DNA of 64,000 nucleotides, from assembly GCF_000425385.1 (NCBI RefSeq), contig NZ_KE384358.1, forward strand, positions 131,623 to 195,622. Reading direction: 5' to 3'. The notes beneath the pieces are model-generated. The model did no database searches. It saw only the letters and a program-made list of their open reading frames with translations, and had not been told where the DNA came from. Shown piece by piece: positions 16,643-27,063 of this stretch. This DNA comes from Pseudoduganella violaceinigra DSM 15887 (lineage in GTDB: Bacteria > Pseudomonadota > Gammaproteobacteria > Burkholderiales > Burkholderiaceae_D). How positions within the stretch are numbered: the first letter of the stretch is position 1; each line of letters begins with the position of its first letter. The position numbers were made by a program, and so were the translations under genes.

Positions 16643-18007
16643 CTATGCCGGGGCGCGCGGCCGCAGCACGACGGGCAATGCACTGGGCGTCATGGTCAGC
16701 GTGAACAACTCCTGCACCGGCGGCGCATCGGGCACTGCCTCGATGGTGAAGCTGCGCGCCAGCATCGACATCACCGTGCGGATCTCGCACATGGCGAGGT
16801 AGCGTCCCGGGCAAAAGCGCGGGCCGCCGCCAAAGGGCACCATCTTGCGTCCGGGATCGTCGAATTTTTCCTTCATGGCGGGGTCGAGCCAGCGCTCGGG
16901 ACGGAATTGCCCGCCATCGTCGAGCGGCACTTCGCGCTCGAAGGAATGGCGCAGCAGCATGAAGACCACCACGCCGGCCGGCACCTGCACGCCGTCCAGC
17001 GCCACATCGTGCACGGCTTCGGCGCCCATGATGGGGGCCACCGGCTTGAGCCGCATCGCTTCCTGCACGCAGGCATCGAGGTAGGGCATCTGCTCCAGGC
17101 CGGGCGCTCCATCGGCCTCCTCGGCCAGCCGCGCCGCTGCCTGCGGCGCGCGCGACAAGAGATAGAGCAGCCAGCCGATGGTGTTGGCCGTGGTGTCCTC
17201 GCCCGCGAACACCATATTGATGGCGTTGGCCTGCACGATCTGGTCGCTGATGCCCGAATCGGGCCGGTCGCGCGCCACCAGCATGGCTTCCAGCAGGTTG
17301 CCCGGCTTGTCGAACAGGGCCGGGTTGGCCGCCATGCGGGCGCGCGCATCGGCGATGAATCCGTCGACCGCCGCGCGGATGCGCAGACCTGCCGCTTCGG
17401 TGGCGCGGTCCACCGGCAGCTTGACCTTGCGCCAGTAGGTCACCGGCGCCACCATGCGCCGCGCCACCTGGCCGAAGACGAACTCGATATCCCGCTGCAG
17501 CGGGTTGTCCTCGTGCGCCAGCATGTCCTGGTCCTGGCCCATGGCCATGCCGATGATGACGTCCAGCGCAAAGGCTTTCAGGTCGCGCAGCAAACGCTGG
17601 GGCTGCCCCCCTTCGGCCGCCGCCAGCCAGCGCCGGCGCAGCCGCTCGGTCATGGCCTGCAAGGTGGGATGGAAGCGGTTGATCACTTCCGGCGTCAGCG
17701 CCTGCATCACCAGCCTGCGCTGGCGGCGCCACTCATCGCCCTCGGCGGAGAAGACGCCGCGCGCCGCCGCCTCGTCGATGATGCCGGCCACGCGCCGCGA
17801 ACGGCGCCACTGCTCGGGCCGGTCGTGCAGGATTTGCGCAATATCGCTGCGCCGGCTGGTGACGACGAAGCGCCGGTCCATCATGCGGAAGCGGTAGAGC
17901 GGGCCGAATTCGCGCGCCCACTGCTCCAGCGTATGGTGAAAGGCCGAGGTATCGAGTCCGACATTACCCACCAGCGGCAAGCCGGCGGGGCCAGGCAGGT
18001 GATCCAT
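16643..18007 (-). CDS. Cytochrome P450
   Basis: 454 aa soluble-type bacterial cytochrome P450. I-helix oxygen-activation motif AGEDTTANT, K-helix ExxR in EAMRLKP, the RPERW segment, and the haem loop FGGGPRFCPGR with the proximal cysteine are all present. No N-terminal membrane anchor, so cytosolic; the general layout resembles CYP102-like/class II-like fatty-acid hydroxylases more than steroid P450s. No ferredoxin or reductase is linked. GAGGAGGTG lies 5 bases before the ATG. It lies 31 bases behind the rhodanese gene on the same strand and may be co-transcribed. Substrate unknown. Confidence 0.92.
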   Translation of the reverse strand: MDHLPGPAGLPLVGNVGLDTSAFHHTLEQWAREFGPLYRFRMMDRRFVVTSRRSDIAQILHDRPEQWRRSRRVAGIIDEAAARGVFSAEGDEWRRQRRLVMQALTPEVINRFHPTLQAMTERLRRRWLAAAEGGQPQRLLRDLKAFALDVIIGMAMGQDQDMLAHEDNPLQRDIEFVFGQVARRMVAPVTYWRKVKLPVDRATEAAGLRIRAAVDGFIADARARMAANPALFDKPGNLLEAMLVARDRPDSGISDQIVQANAINMVFAGEDTTANTIGWLLYLLSRAPQAAARLAEEADGAPGLEQMPYLDACVQEAMRLKPVAPIMGAEAVHDVALDGVQVPAGVVVFMLLRHSFEREVPLDDGGQFRPERWLDPAMKEKFDDPGRKMVPFGGGPRFCPGRYLAMCEIRTVMSMLARSFTIEAVPDAPPVQELFTLTMTPSALPVVLRPRAPA

Positions 18008-18038
18008 TGCGCACCTCCTCTTTTGTGGAAGTCCTACT

Positions 18039-18920
18039 TTAACACCGGGGGTGCAGGCGGCTCCACTCGCACCAGCCGCCGTCGTATACGCTGATACGCT
18101 CCCAGTCCATCAGCCAGGCATAGAAAAAGGCCAGCGATGCGCGCCAGCCGGTGCCGCAATAGAAGGCGGTGCGCTGGCCCGGGACGATGCCCGCCTCGCG
18201 CCACAAGGCGCTGATTTCCGCCGGCGCTTTCATGGTGCCGTCGGCATGCTGGTATTCGCTCATGCTGTGGACGTCGCCGTCCCTGCCGGCCCGGCCCCAG
18301 CGCGCGCCGGGAATGTCGCCGCGCGCATCGATATAGCTGTAGCCGGAGGTGGCGCCCACATGCTCCTGCCAGGTGCGGATGCTGACCAGGGCGCCGTCCG
18401 GCTGGCGCAGCAGCTCGCGCGCCTGGCTGGTGTCGATCAGGTAGTCGGGCCTGGCCGGGAAGGCGGCGCCGAAGGACGTTGCAGGCTGCGGCGCCGCTCC
18501 GGCGCCCTGCTCCAGGACCTGGCCGGCCCGCAGCCAGCCGTCGAAGCCGCCGTCCAGCAGGCGCACGTCGGCCACCCCGGCATACAGCATCAGGTGGGCG
18601 GCGCGGGCCGCCGCCAGCGAACTGCGGCCGTACAGGATGACGGTGGTGTCGTGGCGGATGCCGTTTTCCAGCAGCAGCGCCAGCAGGGCATGGTCGCACA
18701 CCTTGTTCCACAACGGCTGGCGCTCGAGGCGGTTGGTGTCGATATACCGCGCGCCCGGAATATGGCCGGCCGCATAGGCCGGCAGGCTGTCGCAGCCTAC
18801 CTCGAACAGGCGCCACGCCCCGCCCGGCGCCGCCGGCACGGGCGCGCCAGCGAGCAGGTGCGCCAGCCATGTCGGCGATGGCAGCTGGCGCCAGCGGGCC
18901 AGGTCGGGACGAAAATGCAT
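18039..18920 (-). CDS. Two-domain rhodanese-type sulfurtransferase
   Basis: 293 aa with tandem rhodanese domains, as in thiosulfate or 3-mercaptopyruvate sulfurtransferases. The first domain (about 35-130) has AAGHIPGARYIDTNRLE and lacks a catalytic cysteine, its loop being YGRSSLAA. The second (about 165-285) ends with the active-site loop YCGTGWRAS. CGTGWR is closer to the SseA-like CG[ST]GV type than to CRKGV. Likely cytosolic sulfur transfer. It lies between M16 peptidase and P450 genes on the same strand, 16 and 31 bases from them. Confidence 0.88.
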   Translation of the reverse strand: MHFRPDLARWRQLPSPTWLAHLLAGAPVPAAPGGAWRLFEVGCDSLPAYAAGHIPGARYIDTNRLERQPLWNKVCDHALLALLLENGIRHDTTVILYGRSSLAAARAAHLMLYAGVADVRLLDGGFDGWLRAGQVLEQGAGAAPQPATSFGAAFPARPDYLIDTSQARELLRQPDGALVSIRTWQEHVGATSGYSYIDARGDIPGARWGRAGRDGDVHSMSEYQHADGTMKAPAEISALWREAGIVPGQRTAFYCGTGWRASLAFFYAWLMDWERISVYDGGWCEWSRLHPRC

Positions 18921-18936
18921 TTATTGCAACAGGAAA

Positions 18937-21804
18937 TCAATCGGCAAGCGGCAGTTTACCAGCTTCCGCGGGCGCCTCCGCCTTTGCGCCGGACTTGCCC
19001 TCGGCCGGCTGCAGCACGACCTGCACATAATTCCCGAAGTCGAAATAGCGCCGGGCCGCCGCCTGCACGTCCGCCGCCGTCAGGCCGGCGATCAGGTCGT
19101 TCTGGCGCAGCAGCATCCTGGCATCGGTCTTGTTGACGATGGACTGCTGCAGGCCGGCCAGCCACCAGGCGTTTTCATGCAGCGCCTTGCGGTAATTGCT
19201 GGTCCAGTTTTCCTTCACCTTGGCCAGGTCGGCCGCTTCCGGCCCCTTCTCCTGCAGCTTGCGCACTTCGGCGAAGGTCGCCTCGATCGCCTTGTCCACA
19301 TTTTCCGGCGCGGTCGGCAGGCCGATCTGGATGGAGTAGCTGGCGTAAGGATGGCGGCTCATGCCGCCGCCGATGCTGGCGGCGTAGACCAGGCCGCGCT
19401 GCTCGCGCAAGGCTTCGGTGGCCTTGATCTGCATGATCTCCACCAGGGCGCGCAGGCGCATCTGCTCCAACTCGCTGAAGGCGGCCGCGCCGGTGAAGGA
19501 GATGCTGACCTGGCTCTTCTGCTCGCGGCCGCGCCGCACTTCCTTCTTCACCACCCCGCGCACCGGACGCACATTGCGGTCCCGGTACTCGGTGGCGATC
19601 TTCGGCGCCGGCAGGCCGCCCAGATAGGTCGCCAGCAGCGGCTTGATCTTCGCCGGGTCGAAGCTGCCGACAAAGATGAAGGTCATGCCGTAGGCGCTGG
19701 CGAGGCGCTCCCGGTGCAGCGCCATCACGCGCTCCAGGCGGATGCCGTCCAGTTCCTCGGGACGCGGCGTCAGGCCCACGCGCGGATGGTTGCCGTAGAT
19801 GGCGGTGCGCACCGTATCGGTCAGCACGGCGTCGGGACGGGCCAGCGCGTTGCGCGCCTGTTCCTGCTGCTTGTCGATGAAGACATCGAACAACGCCTGG
19901 TCGCGGCGCGGCTCGGTCATCTGCAGGTAGACCAGCTGCAGCAGCGTTTCCACGTCGGCGCTGCTGGAGCCGCCGCCGTAGCCTTCCGTGAAGGCGCCGA
20001 TGGCATAGGCCGAACGCACGCTGCGCCCGGCCAGGATTTTCTGCATGTCCAGCGGCGTGTAGTCCTTGACGCCCATGCTGGCCAGGATCGCGCTGGCGTA
20101 ACGCGCATTGACGATATCGGCTTCTTCCGCCAGCGACTGGCCGCCGAAGCGGGTGGACGTCATCATCACCTCGTCGTTCTTGAAATCGGTCGGCTTCAGG
20201 ATCACTTTCACGCCGTTCGACAACAGCAGCTCGGTGGTGCCGAGCGCCTTGTCGGCGCTTTCCTTGACGATGTGGCCGGGCTTGGGGGGCCGCGCCATCA
20301 GGCTGGCGGCCAGCGCTTTTTCCGCGTGCGCCGCCACGGTGGCCTTCTCGGCCTCCTCCACGGTGGCCAGCATCTGCTCCGCCTGCGGCACCACGGTGCC
20401 CGACTTATCGTTGCCCATGAAGATGATCAGCTTCTTCTGCCCCACCGGGATCGCGCTGCGCACCTGGGCGTTGACCTCCTCCAGCGTCACGCCCGGCAGC
20501 AAGTCCTTATAGTAGTTGTATTCGTTTTCGATGCCCGGCATCGATTCGCCGTCCAGGAAGTGGCGCGTGAATTCACCCACGTAAAGGGCGGATTCGGTCT
20601 TGTCGCGCTCGCTGTACAGGTTCTCGATGAAGCGCGTCATATTTTTCTTGGCGCGCTCCAATTCCGCCGCGCTGAAGCCCAGCTGGCGGGCCCGCTCGCC
20701 TTCTTCCACCAGGGCCACGATGGCCGGGAGCGCGCCGGCCTTGCCGACCACCGCGCTCGAGACGAAGGCGCGGTAGCCGTGCACCGCCGTGGCCATGCTG
20801 CTGAAGCCCTGCATGAACGGCGCATTGGTCTGCTGCGACAGTTCGGCGATGCGCTGGCTCAGCATCGCCGCCGACAGCGACTCCACCATGTTCTGCCGGT
20901 ACTCGCCGACCGTCTTCGCTTCCGAACGCTGCACGAAGGGATAGCGGATCGTCACCGCGTTGGAAGGCGCCTCGCGGTCGGTCACCACCACGGCTTCCGA
21001 TTGTTTGCGCTCCGGGATCGCCGGGTACAGGCGCGGACGCGGCTTGGCCGGATTCACCAGTTTCGAGAAATGACTGGCCACCAGGCGCTCCGCCTCGTTC
21101 GGATCGATATCGCCCACCACCATCACCGCCATCAGGTCAGGCCGGTACCAGTCCTTGTAGAAGCGGCGGATCGCCGCCGGCTTGAAGCTGGCCAGCACGT
21201 CGGCCTTGCCGATCGGCAGCCGGCTCGCATACAGGGAACCGTTGAAGAGCTTGGGCAGCAGCACCTTGTTCATGCGGTCGGTGGCGCCCTTGCCAAGGCG
21301 CAGCTCCTCCTGCACGATGCCGCGCTCGCTCTCGATATCGGCATCGTTGAAGGTCACGCCCTGGGCCCAGTCCTCCAGCACCAGCAAGCCCTTGTCCAGG
21401 TTTTCCTTGCGGTCGACCGGCAGCGGCAGCATGTAGACGGTTTCGTCGAAGCCGGTGTAGGCATTCAGGTCGGCGCCGAATTTCACGCCCACCGACTGCA
21501 GCCAGGACACCAGTTCGTGGCGCTTGAAGTGGGTCGAGCCGTTGAAGGCCATATGCTCGGTGAAGTGGGCCAGGCCGAGCTGGTCCTCATCCTCCAGCAC
21601 CGACCCGGCGCGCACCACAAGGCGCAGCTCGACGCGTTTTTCCGGACGCCGGTTCTGCTGGATGTAGTAAGTCAGGCCGTTGGCCAGCTTGCCCATCCTG
21701 ATCTGCGGGTCCAGCGGCAGCAAGGCGGCCGGATCGGGCGCGGCCGAAGCCACGAAAGAGCACGCCGCCAGGGCCGCGGCCAGGAGCAGTTTTAGTGATT
21801 TCAT
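18937..21804 (-). CDS. Secreted M16 (pitrilysin/insulinase) family zinc metallopeptidase
   Basis: 955 aa with a signal peptide (MKSLKLLLAAALAACSFVASA). The inverted zinc motif HFTEH is at residues 80-84, and the third ligand Glu lies in the ESERGIVQEEL segment about 75 residues on. Four M16-type domains are expected over this length: active N-half, inactive C-half. Probably periplasmic, degrading short peptides. ATG 21804 fits the signal peptide; another in-frame ATG at 21831 has AAGG directly adjacent. The 1252-codon frame seen further upstream crosses the divergent permease gene and is not credible. Possible operon with rhodanese and P450. Confidence 0.9.
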   Translation of the reverse strand: MKSLKLLLAAALAACSFVASAAPDPAALLPLDPQIRMGKLANGLTYYIQQNRRPEKRVELRLVVRAGSVLEDEDQLGLAHFTEHMAFNGSTHFKRHELVSWLQSVGVKFGADLNAYTGFDETVYMLPLPVDRKENLDKGLLVLEDWAQGVTFNDADIESERGIVQEELRLGKGATDRMNKVLLPKLFNGSLYASRLPIGKADVLASFKPAAIRRFYKDWYRPDLMAVMVVGDIDPNEAERLVASHFSKLVNPAKPRPRLYPAIPERKQSEAVVVTDREAPSNAVTIRYPFVQRSEAKTVGEYRQNMVESLSAAMLSQRIAELSQQTNAPFMQGFSSMATAVHGYRAFVSSAVVGKAGALPAIVALVEEGERARQLGFSAAELERAKKNMTRFIENLYSERDKTESALYVGEFTRHFLDGESMPGIENEYNYYKDLLPGVTLEEVNAQVRSAIPVGQKKLIIFMGNDKSGTVVPQAEQMLATVEEAEKATVAAHAEKALAASLMARPPKPGHIVKESADKALGTTELLLSNGVKVILKPTDFKNDEVMMTSTRFGGQSLAEEADIVNARYASAILASMGVKDYTPLDMQKILAGRSVRSAYAIGAFTEGYGGGSSSADVETLLQLVYLQMTEPRRDQALFDVFIDKQQEQARNALARPDAVLTDTVRTAIYGNHPRVGLTPRPEELDGIRLERVMALHRERLASAYGMTFIFVGSFDPAKIKPLLATYLGGLPAPKIATEYRDRNVRPVRGVVKKEVRRGREQKSQVSISFTGAAAFSELEQMRLRALVEIMQIKATEALREQRGLVYAASIGGGMSRHPYASYSIQIGLPTAPENVDKAIEATFAEVRKLQEKGPEAADLAKVKENWTSNYRKALHENAWWLAGLQQSIVNKTDARMLLRQNDLIAGLTAADVQAAARRYFDFGNYVQVVLQPAEGKSGAKAEAPAEAGKLPLAD

Positions 21805-21852
21805 AACGCTGTACGATACACCATAGGCCATCCTTAGTGCTAGTATCGCGGC

Positions 21853-22623
21853 ATGAACGCTCACCGCTCCGCAATCGCATGGCTGGGCAGCTGGTGGCAG
21901 CTGCTGCAATTCGCCGCCCTGCTGCTCACGCGCGCCATGGCGCCATCCAGCTACCGGCGCGACAACCGGCGCATGCTGTCCGAACAGATCGTGGTCGCCA
22001 CCACGGTCAACCTGGCCTGGTTTTCGGTCCTGTGCGCCCTGATCAGCCTTGTCATCATCCGCATCGTCGTGGTCACCTCGGCCAGCTACGGCCTCTCGCG
22101 CTACGCGCTGGAAATGGTGGTGCGCGTGCTGGTGCTGGAACTGGTGCCGCTGACGGCCGCCCTGTTCGTGGCGCTGCGCACCACGCTGCCGGCCGGCGTC
22201 GAATTCGCCCAGCAAAGGCTGGCCGGCAATGCCCCCGACGCCCGCGCCGCGCTGCGCACCCAGTTCTATCCGCGCGCCGCGGCCGGCGTGTTTGCCGTGT
22301 GGATGCTGGCGGCGGTCAGCTGCGCCATGACCCTGGTGCTGGCCTACCTGATGATGTACGGCTTCACCCCGTGGGCGCTGCCCGGTTACACGCGCGTGGT
22401 AGGCCAGATCTTCAATCCCGCCGTGTGCCTGATCCTGGTGCTGAAGGTGGTATTTTTCAGCATCGCGGTGGCGGTGATCCCGCTCGCATCCTCTTACTAC
22501 AGCGGGGCATCGGGCCCGCTGCTGCAACGCATGGGCGCGGCGCACGGGTTGGCCGACATGGTGCGCGTGTTCTCCGTGATCCTGGTGGTGGAAGCGGCTT
22601 CCCTGATGGGCAATTACTATTAA
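21853..22623 (+). CDS. MlaE/YrbE-type ABC transporter permease
   Basis: 256 aa integral membrane protein with about five to six hydrophobic segments and the MlaE core (VVRVLVLELVPLTAALFVALR, followed by GVEFAQQ), the permease of MCE lipid-transport systems. Divergent from the M16 gene (48 bases between starts). An MCE protein and a lipoprotein follow in the same direction. The usual ATPase gene (mlaF), normally the first or adjacent gene, is missing. Likely transports phospholipid or another hydrophobic substrate between membranes. Confidence 0.85.
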   Translation: MNAHRSAIAWLGSWWQLLQFAALLLTRAMAPSSYRRDNRRMLSEQIVVATTVNLAWFSVLCALISLVIIRIVVVTSASYGLSRYALEMVVRVLVLELVPLTAALFVALRTTLPAGVEFAQQRLAGNAPDARAALRTQFYPRAAAGVFAVWMLAAVSCAMTLVLAYLMMYGFTPWALPGYTRVVGQIFNPAVCLILVLKVVFFSIAVAVIPLASSYYSGASGPLLQRMGAAHGLADMVRVFSVILVVEAASLMGNYY

Positions 22624-22627
22624 CGAT

Positions 22628-23596
22628 ATGAGCGACGATTCAAACAAAGCGGCCAATGCGCCCGAAGCGGCCCCGGTCCACAATGCCGAAGCCAAGGCGA
22701 TGGCCCTGCTGGTCCTGCTGGTGGCCCTGGTGCTGGGCGCCGTGCTCTACCTGATGTATGCGCGCGGCGCCTTCGAACCCACCCAGCGCCTGGTGCTGAC
22801 CGCCGACGACTCGGAAGGCGTGGCGGTCGGCATGGACGTCACCTTCGCCGGCTTTCCCATCGGGCGCGTGCAGCGCATCGAACTGGCTGCGGACGGCAAG
22901 GCGCGCATCCTGGTCGATGTGCCGACCCATGACGCGCACTGGCTGCGCACCAGCAGCATCTTCACGCTGGAAAAAAGCCTGGTGGGCGGCGCCAAGCTGC
23001 GCGCCTTCACCGGCATTCCGTCCGACCCGGCGCTGCCGCCGGACGCCGAACGCGCGCTGCTGGTGGGCGATATGGCCGCTGAAATCCCGCGCCTGCTGCA
23101 AACGGCCAAGGACCTCCTGAACAACCTGGCGGCCCTGACGGCCGACGAATCGGCGCTGGGAAACAGCCTGCGCAACGTGCAGGGCGTGACGGAAAAACTG
23201 AACGGCCCGGGCGGCGCGCTTGGCGTGCTGGCCGGCGAAGACCAGAAGGCGCGCGAGCTGCTGCGCAACGCCAACGCGCTGGTGGTCAAGGCCGACAGCC
23301 TGGTGGGCAACGCCGACAAGCGCGTGTTCGGCGACAAAGGCCTGGCCAGCGACGCCCAGGCAGCGGTGCAGCAGCTGAACGCCCTGCTGGCCGACGCCCG
23401 CACCTCGCTCAAGAAACTGGACGCCGTCCTGGTGGAGGCGCAGGCGGTCGGCGCCAATACGCGCGCCGCCACCGAGGATCTCAGCGCCTTGCGCGCCGAA
23501 GTCGACGCCAACCTGCGCAAGGTCGAACAGATGATCAATGAATTGAACCGCAAATGGCCGTTCAAAGGCAGCCAGCCGGAGGTCAAACTCCCATGA
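22628..23596 (+). CDS. MlaD/MCE-domain periplasmic lipid-binding protein
   Basis: 322 aa. One N-terminal transmembrane helix (about 20-45) anchors an MCE domain (about 48-125; DSEGVAVGMDVTFAGFPIGRV is the family opening), then a long helical region with repeated NALV/NALL motifs that likely forms a needle or coiled bundle, as in longer MlaD homologues and PqiB/LetB relatives. Starts 4 bases after the permease stop; its TGA overlaps the next ATG. Works with the permease to carry lipids across the periplasm. Confidence 0.88.
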   Translation: MSDDSNKAANAPEAAPVHNAEAKAMALLVLLVALVLGAVLYLMYARGAFEPTQRLVLTADDSEGVAVGMDVTFAGFPIGRVQRIELAADGKARILVDVPTHDAHWLRTSSIFTLEKSLVGGAKLRAFTGIPSDPALPPDAERALLVGDMAAEIPRLLQTAKDLLNNLAALTADESALGNSLRNVQGVTEKLNGPGGALGVLAGEDQKARELLRNANALVVKADSLVGNADKRVFGDKGLASDAQAAVQQLNALLADARTSLKKLDAVLVEAQAVGANTRAATEDLSALRAEVDANLRKVEQMINELNRKWPFKGSQPEVKLP

Positions 23597-24252
23597 AGAA
23601 GACCCGCCTTGCCGCCATCCTGGCTTGCGCCCTGCTCACCGCCTGCGGCAGCGGCCCGCGCGTACCGGACTGGCAAATGAACGCCGCCAGCGCCACCGAG
23701 CGCGCCGGCGCCGCCTACCTGGAAGGCAGGAGCGCCATCGCCGAACGCGAATTCGCCCTGGCGCGCAGCCAGGTCGGCAGCACCGGCCAGCCCGCGCTGG
23801 CGATCCGCGTCGAACTGCTGCGCTGCGCGGTGCAGGTGGCGGCCCTGGTGTTCGACGAATGCGCAGGCTTCACCGCGCTGCAGCCCGACGCCACGCCAGC
23901 CGACCTGGCCTACGCGCGCTACCTGGCCGGCAAGGCCGCCCCGGCCGACGCCGCCCAGTTGCCGGAGCCGCAGCGCGCCGTCGCGGCGGCATCCAGCGAC
24001 ACCGGCGCGGCAACGGCGGCAGCGGCCATCGGCGAACCGCTGTCGCGCCTGGTCGCCGCTGGCGCCCTGCTGCGCGCCAACCGCGCCACCCCGGCCCTGG
24101 TGGCGATGGCGATCGACACCGCTTCCGCGCAAGGCTGGCGCCGCCCCCTGCTGGCCTGGCTGAACATCCAGCTGCAGCGCGCCGAAAAGGCCGGCGACAT
24201 GGCCGAAGCCGAACGCCTGCGCCGGCGCATCAAGCTCGCCAGCACACCCTAG
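23593..24252 (+). CDS. Lipoprotein linked to the MCE operon
   Basis: 219 aa. Signal peptide with lipobox LTAC (Cys at about 17; MKKTRLAAILACALLTAC). The mature part is Ala-rich and helical and resembles TPR-like or MlaC/PqiC-associated lipoproteins in style but without a recognisable domain. Translation is coupled to the MCE gene through an ATGA overlap at 23593-23596. It may be the outer-membrane acceptor of the transport route, in the place held by PqiC in the Pqi system. That role is inference from position. Confidence 0.7.
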   Translation: MKKTRLAAILACALLTACGSGPRVPDWQMNAASATERAGAAYLEGRSAIAEREFALARSQVGSTGQPALAIRVELLRCAVQVAALVFDECAGFTALQPDATPADLAYARYLAGKAAPADAAQLPEPQRAVAAASSDTGAATAAAAIGEPLSRLVAAGALLRANRATPALVAMAIDTASAQGWRRPLLAWLNIQLQRAEKAGDMAEAERLRRRIKLASTP

Positions 24253-24287
24253 CGCCCCCTGTACAGCCCTGTACAGCCCAGTCCGTA

Positions 24288-24353
24288 GCAACCTTGGGGT
24301 CAGGCTCTTTGATTGCCACGCGTGGCAAGCAAAGAGCCTGACCCCAAGGTTGC
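24288..24353. repeat. Perfect 24-bp inverted repeat with GGGGTCAGGC core at convergent junction
   Basis: Left arm 24288-24311 and right arm 24330-24353 are exact reverse complements: GCAACCTTGGGG starts the left arm. The loop contains a further palindrome, TTGCCACGCGTGGCAA. It lies between the convergent lipoprotein and helicase genes and could act as a two-way terminator. It belongs to the GTCAG-core palindromes found elsewhere in this window. Confidence 0.9.
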
Positions 24354-24360
24354 CACGACC

Positions 24361-25617
<1,257 letters not shown>

Positions 25618-25709
25618 GGTGTGCTTCGGTTGGATAAGCCCGCAGTATACCTTGCACGGCGTTTCATGCGACCATAAGCTGCCCATCCAACCACCAGCGC
25701 CATCGAAGC

Positions 25710-26672
25710 ATGATCAATTGGGACGCCCATTTCTGCCTGCCGCAGCACCCCCAGGCCGACTTCTCGCCGCTTGACCGGCTGCACGCCGCCGGCGTGAATT
25801 ATGTGTCGATCAATGTGGGGGCGGACATGAACCCCGTGTCCCAGGTGATGTCGGTGATCGCCGGCTACCGCGCCACCATCGCCGCCAATCCTGGACGCTT
25901 CCGCCTGGTCTCGGGAGCCGACCAGGTGATCCAGGCCGCCGCCGACGGCGTGCTGGCCCTCGGTTTCGACCTGGAAGGCGCCATGCCGCTGATGGAGCAG
26001 CCCGAAATGGCCGACGTCTACGCCCAGCTGGGCGTGCGCCAGATGCACTTCGCCTACAACCGCAATAACAGCGTGGCCGACGGCTGCCACGACACGGCGC
26101 GCGGCCTGACGCCGTTGGGCCACCAGGTCCTGCAGGCGGTCAACGACGCCGGCATCATCGTCGATTGCGCCCATAGCGGTCGCCTGTGCAGCCTGGAGAT
26201 CATGGCCGCGTCGAGCAAGCCGGTGGTGTTCAGCCACGCCAATCCGTTCGCGCTGGCGCCGCACGGGCGCAATATCACCGACGAGCAGATCCAGGCCTGC
26301 GCCGCCACCGGCGGCGTGGTGTGCATTTCCGGCCTGTCCTGGTTCCTTGGCAGCGAACAGCCCACGGCGGCCGATGTGGCGCGCCACGCGGCCTATGTGG
26401 CGGACCTGGTGGGTCCGGCCCATGTGGGCATCGGCCTGGATATCTGCATTACGCAAAAGGAGCTGGACGACACGCCGCCCGGCGGCTTCGCGCCCGCCTG
26501 GTGGTGGCCGGAAGCGGCGGGCTACCGGGCCGGCCGCGCGCCCGCCTTCGTGCCGCTCGACGCCTGGAAATCGCTGCCGCTGGAATTGCGCAAGCTGGGC
26601 ATGTCGCCCGGCGAGATCGAACAGGTCCTGGGCCGCAATATGCTGCGCGTGGCGCGCGCGACCTGGCGCTAG
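25710..26672 (+). CDS. Membrane dipeptidase, peptidase family M19
   Basis: 320 aa TIM-barrel metallopeptidase. DAH near residue 5 stands for the first metal motif (HxD type), DLEG near 90 supplies the bridging acid, HSG and SHANP carry the second set of histidines, and GIGLDI is the late aspartate motif. Family members cleave D/L- or L/L-dipeptides, sometimes D-amino-acid dipeptides. No signal peptide, so cytosolic. Stop is directly next to the stop of the convergent VOC gene. Confidence 0.88.
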   Translation: MINWDAHFCLPQHPQADFSPLDRLHAAGVNYVSINVGADMNPVSQVMSVIAGYRATIAANPGRFRLVSGADQVIQAAADGVLALGFDLEGAMPLMEQPEMADVYAQLGVRQMHFAYNRNNSVADGCHDTARGLTPLGHQVLQAVNDAGIIVDCAHSGRLCSLEIMAASSKPVVFSHANPFALAPHGRNITDEQIQACAATGGVVCISGLSWFLGSEQPTAADVARHAAYVADLVGPAHVGIGLDICITQKELDDTPPGGFAPAWWWPEAAGYRAGRAPAFVPLDAWKSLPLELRKLGMSPGEIEQVLGRNMLRVARATWR

Positions 26673-27062
26673 TCACATGCCGACGTCGCCGTAAGGCCCG
26701 GCCAGCACCACCACATAGCCCTCGGGGTCGCGCAGCCACAGCTCGCGGTGCTGGGCATTGCTGTTTTCCTTCGGCCCTTCCAGCACGGTGGCCCCGGCCG
26801 CGGCGGCGCGCTCCACCGCGTCGTCGAATTCATCGGTCCAGAACCACAGCAGCGCACCGTTGCCGTAGGGGCGCTGCTCGGGATTGCCGATATGCGGATG
26901 GTGGTGGGCGTCCCAGCGGTGCAGTTGCAGCACCATGCGTCCGTCGTGCAGCAATTGTTCGTAGTCGTTGCCGCCATGGCCGCTCTGCAGGCCGAGGGTT
27001 TTCTGGTACCAGCGGCTGGCCGCTTCGACATTGCTGACAGCAATCAGAGGTTGCGCTTGCAT
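26673..27062 (-). CDS. VOC-family (glyoxalase/bleomycin-resistance-type) protein
   Basis: 129 aa from ATG 27062, which has GGAGGGTGAT just ahead. Typical single vicinal-oxygen-chelate domain: two beta-alpha-beta-beta-beta modules (PLIAVSNVEAASRWYQKTLG, then FWTDEFDDAVERAAAAGA and RDPEGYVVVLAGP). Function unassigned; could be a dioxygenase, lyase or binding protein. It follows a small membrane protein gene by one base and is probably in the same MerR-controlled unit. Confidence 0.85.
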   Translation of the reverse strand: MQAQPLIAVSNVEAASRWYQKTLGLQSGHGGNDYEQLLHDGRMVLQLHRWDAHHHPHIGNPEQRPYGNGALLWFWTDEFDDAVERAAAAGATVLEGPKENSNAQHRELWLRDPEGYVVVLAGPYGDVGM

Positions 27063-27063
27063 A

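Noticed and set aside
19177-21795. 872-codon open frame on the plus strand opposite the M16 peptidase
   Set aside because: Antisense shadow of a high-GC gene; His/Gln/Arg-rich with no family motifs, while the minus strand has signal peptide and HxxEH.
18937-22695. 1252-codon version of the M16 peptidase
   Set aside because: Would overlap the whole divergent permease gene; the signal peptide begins at 21804.
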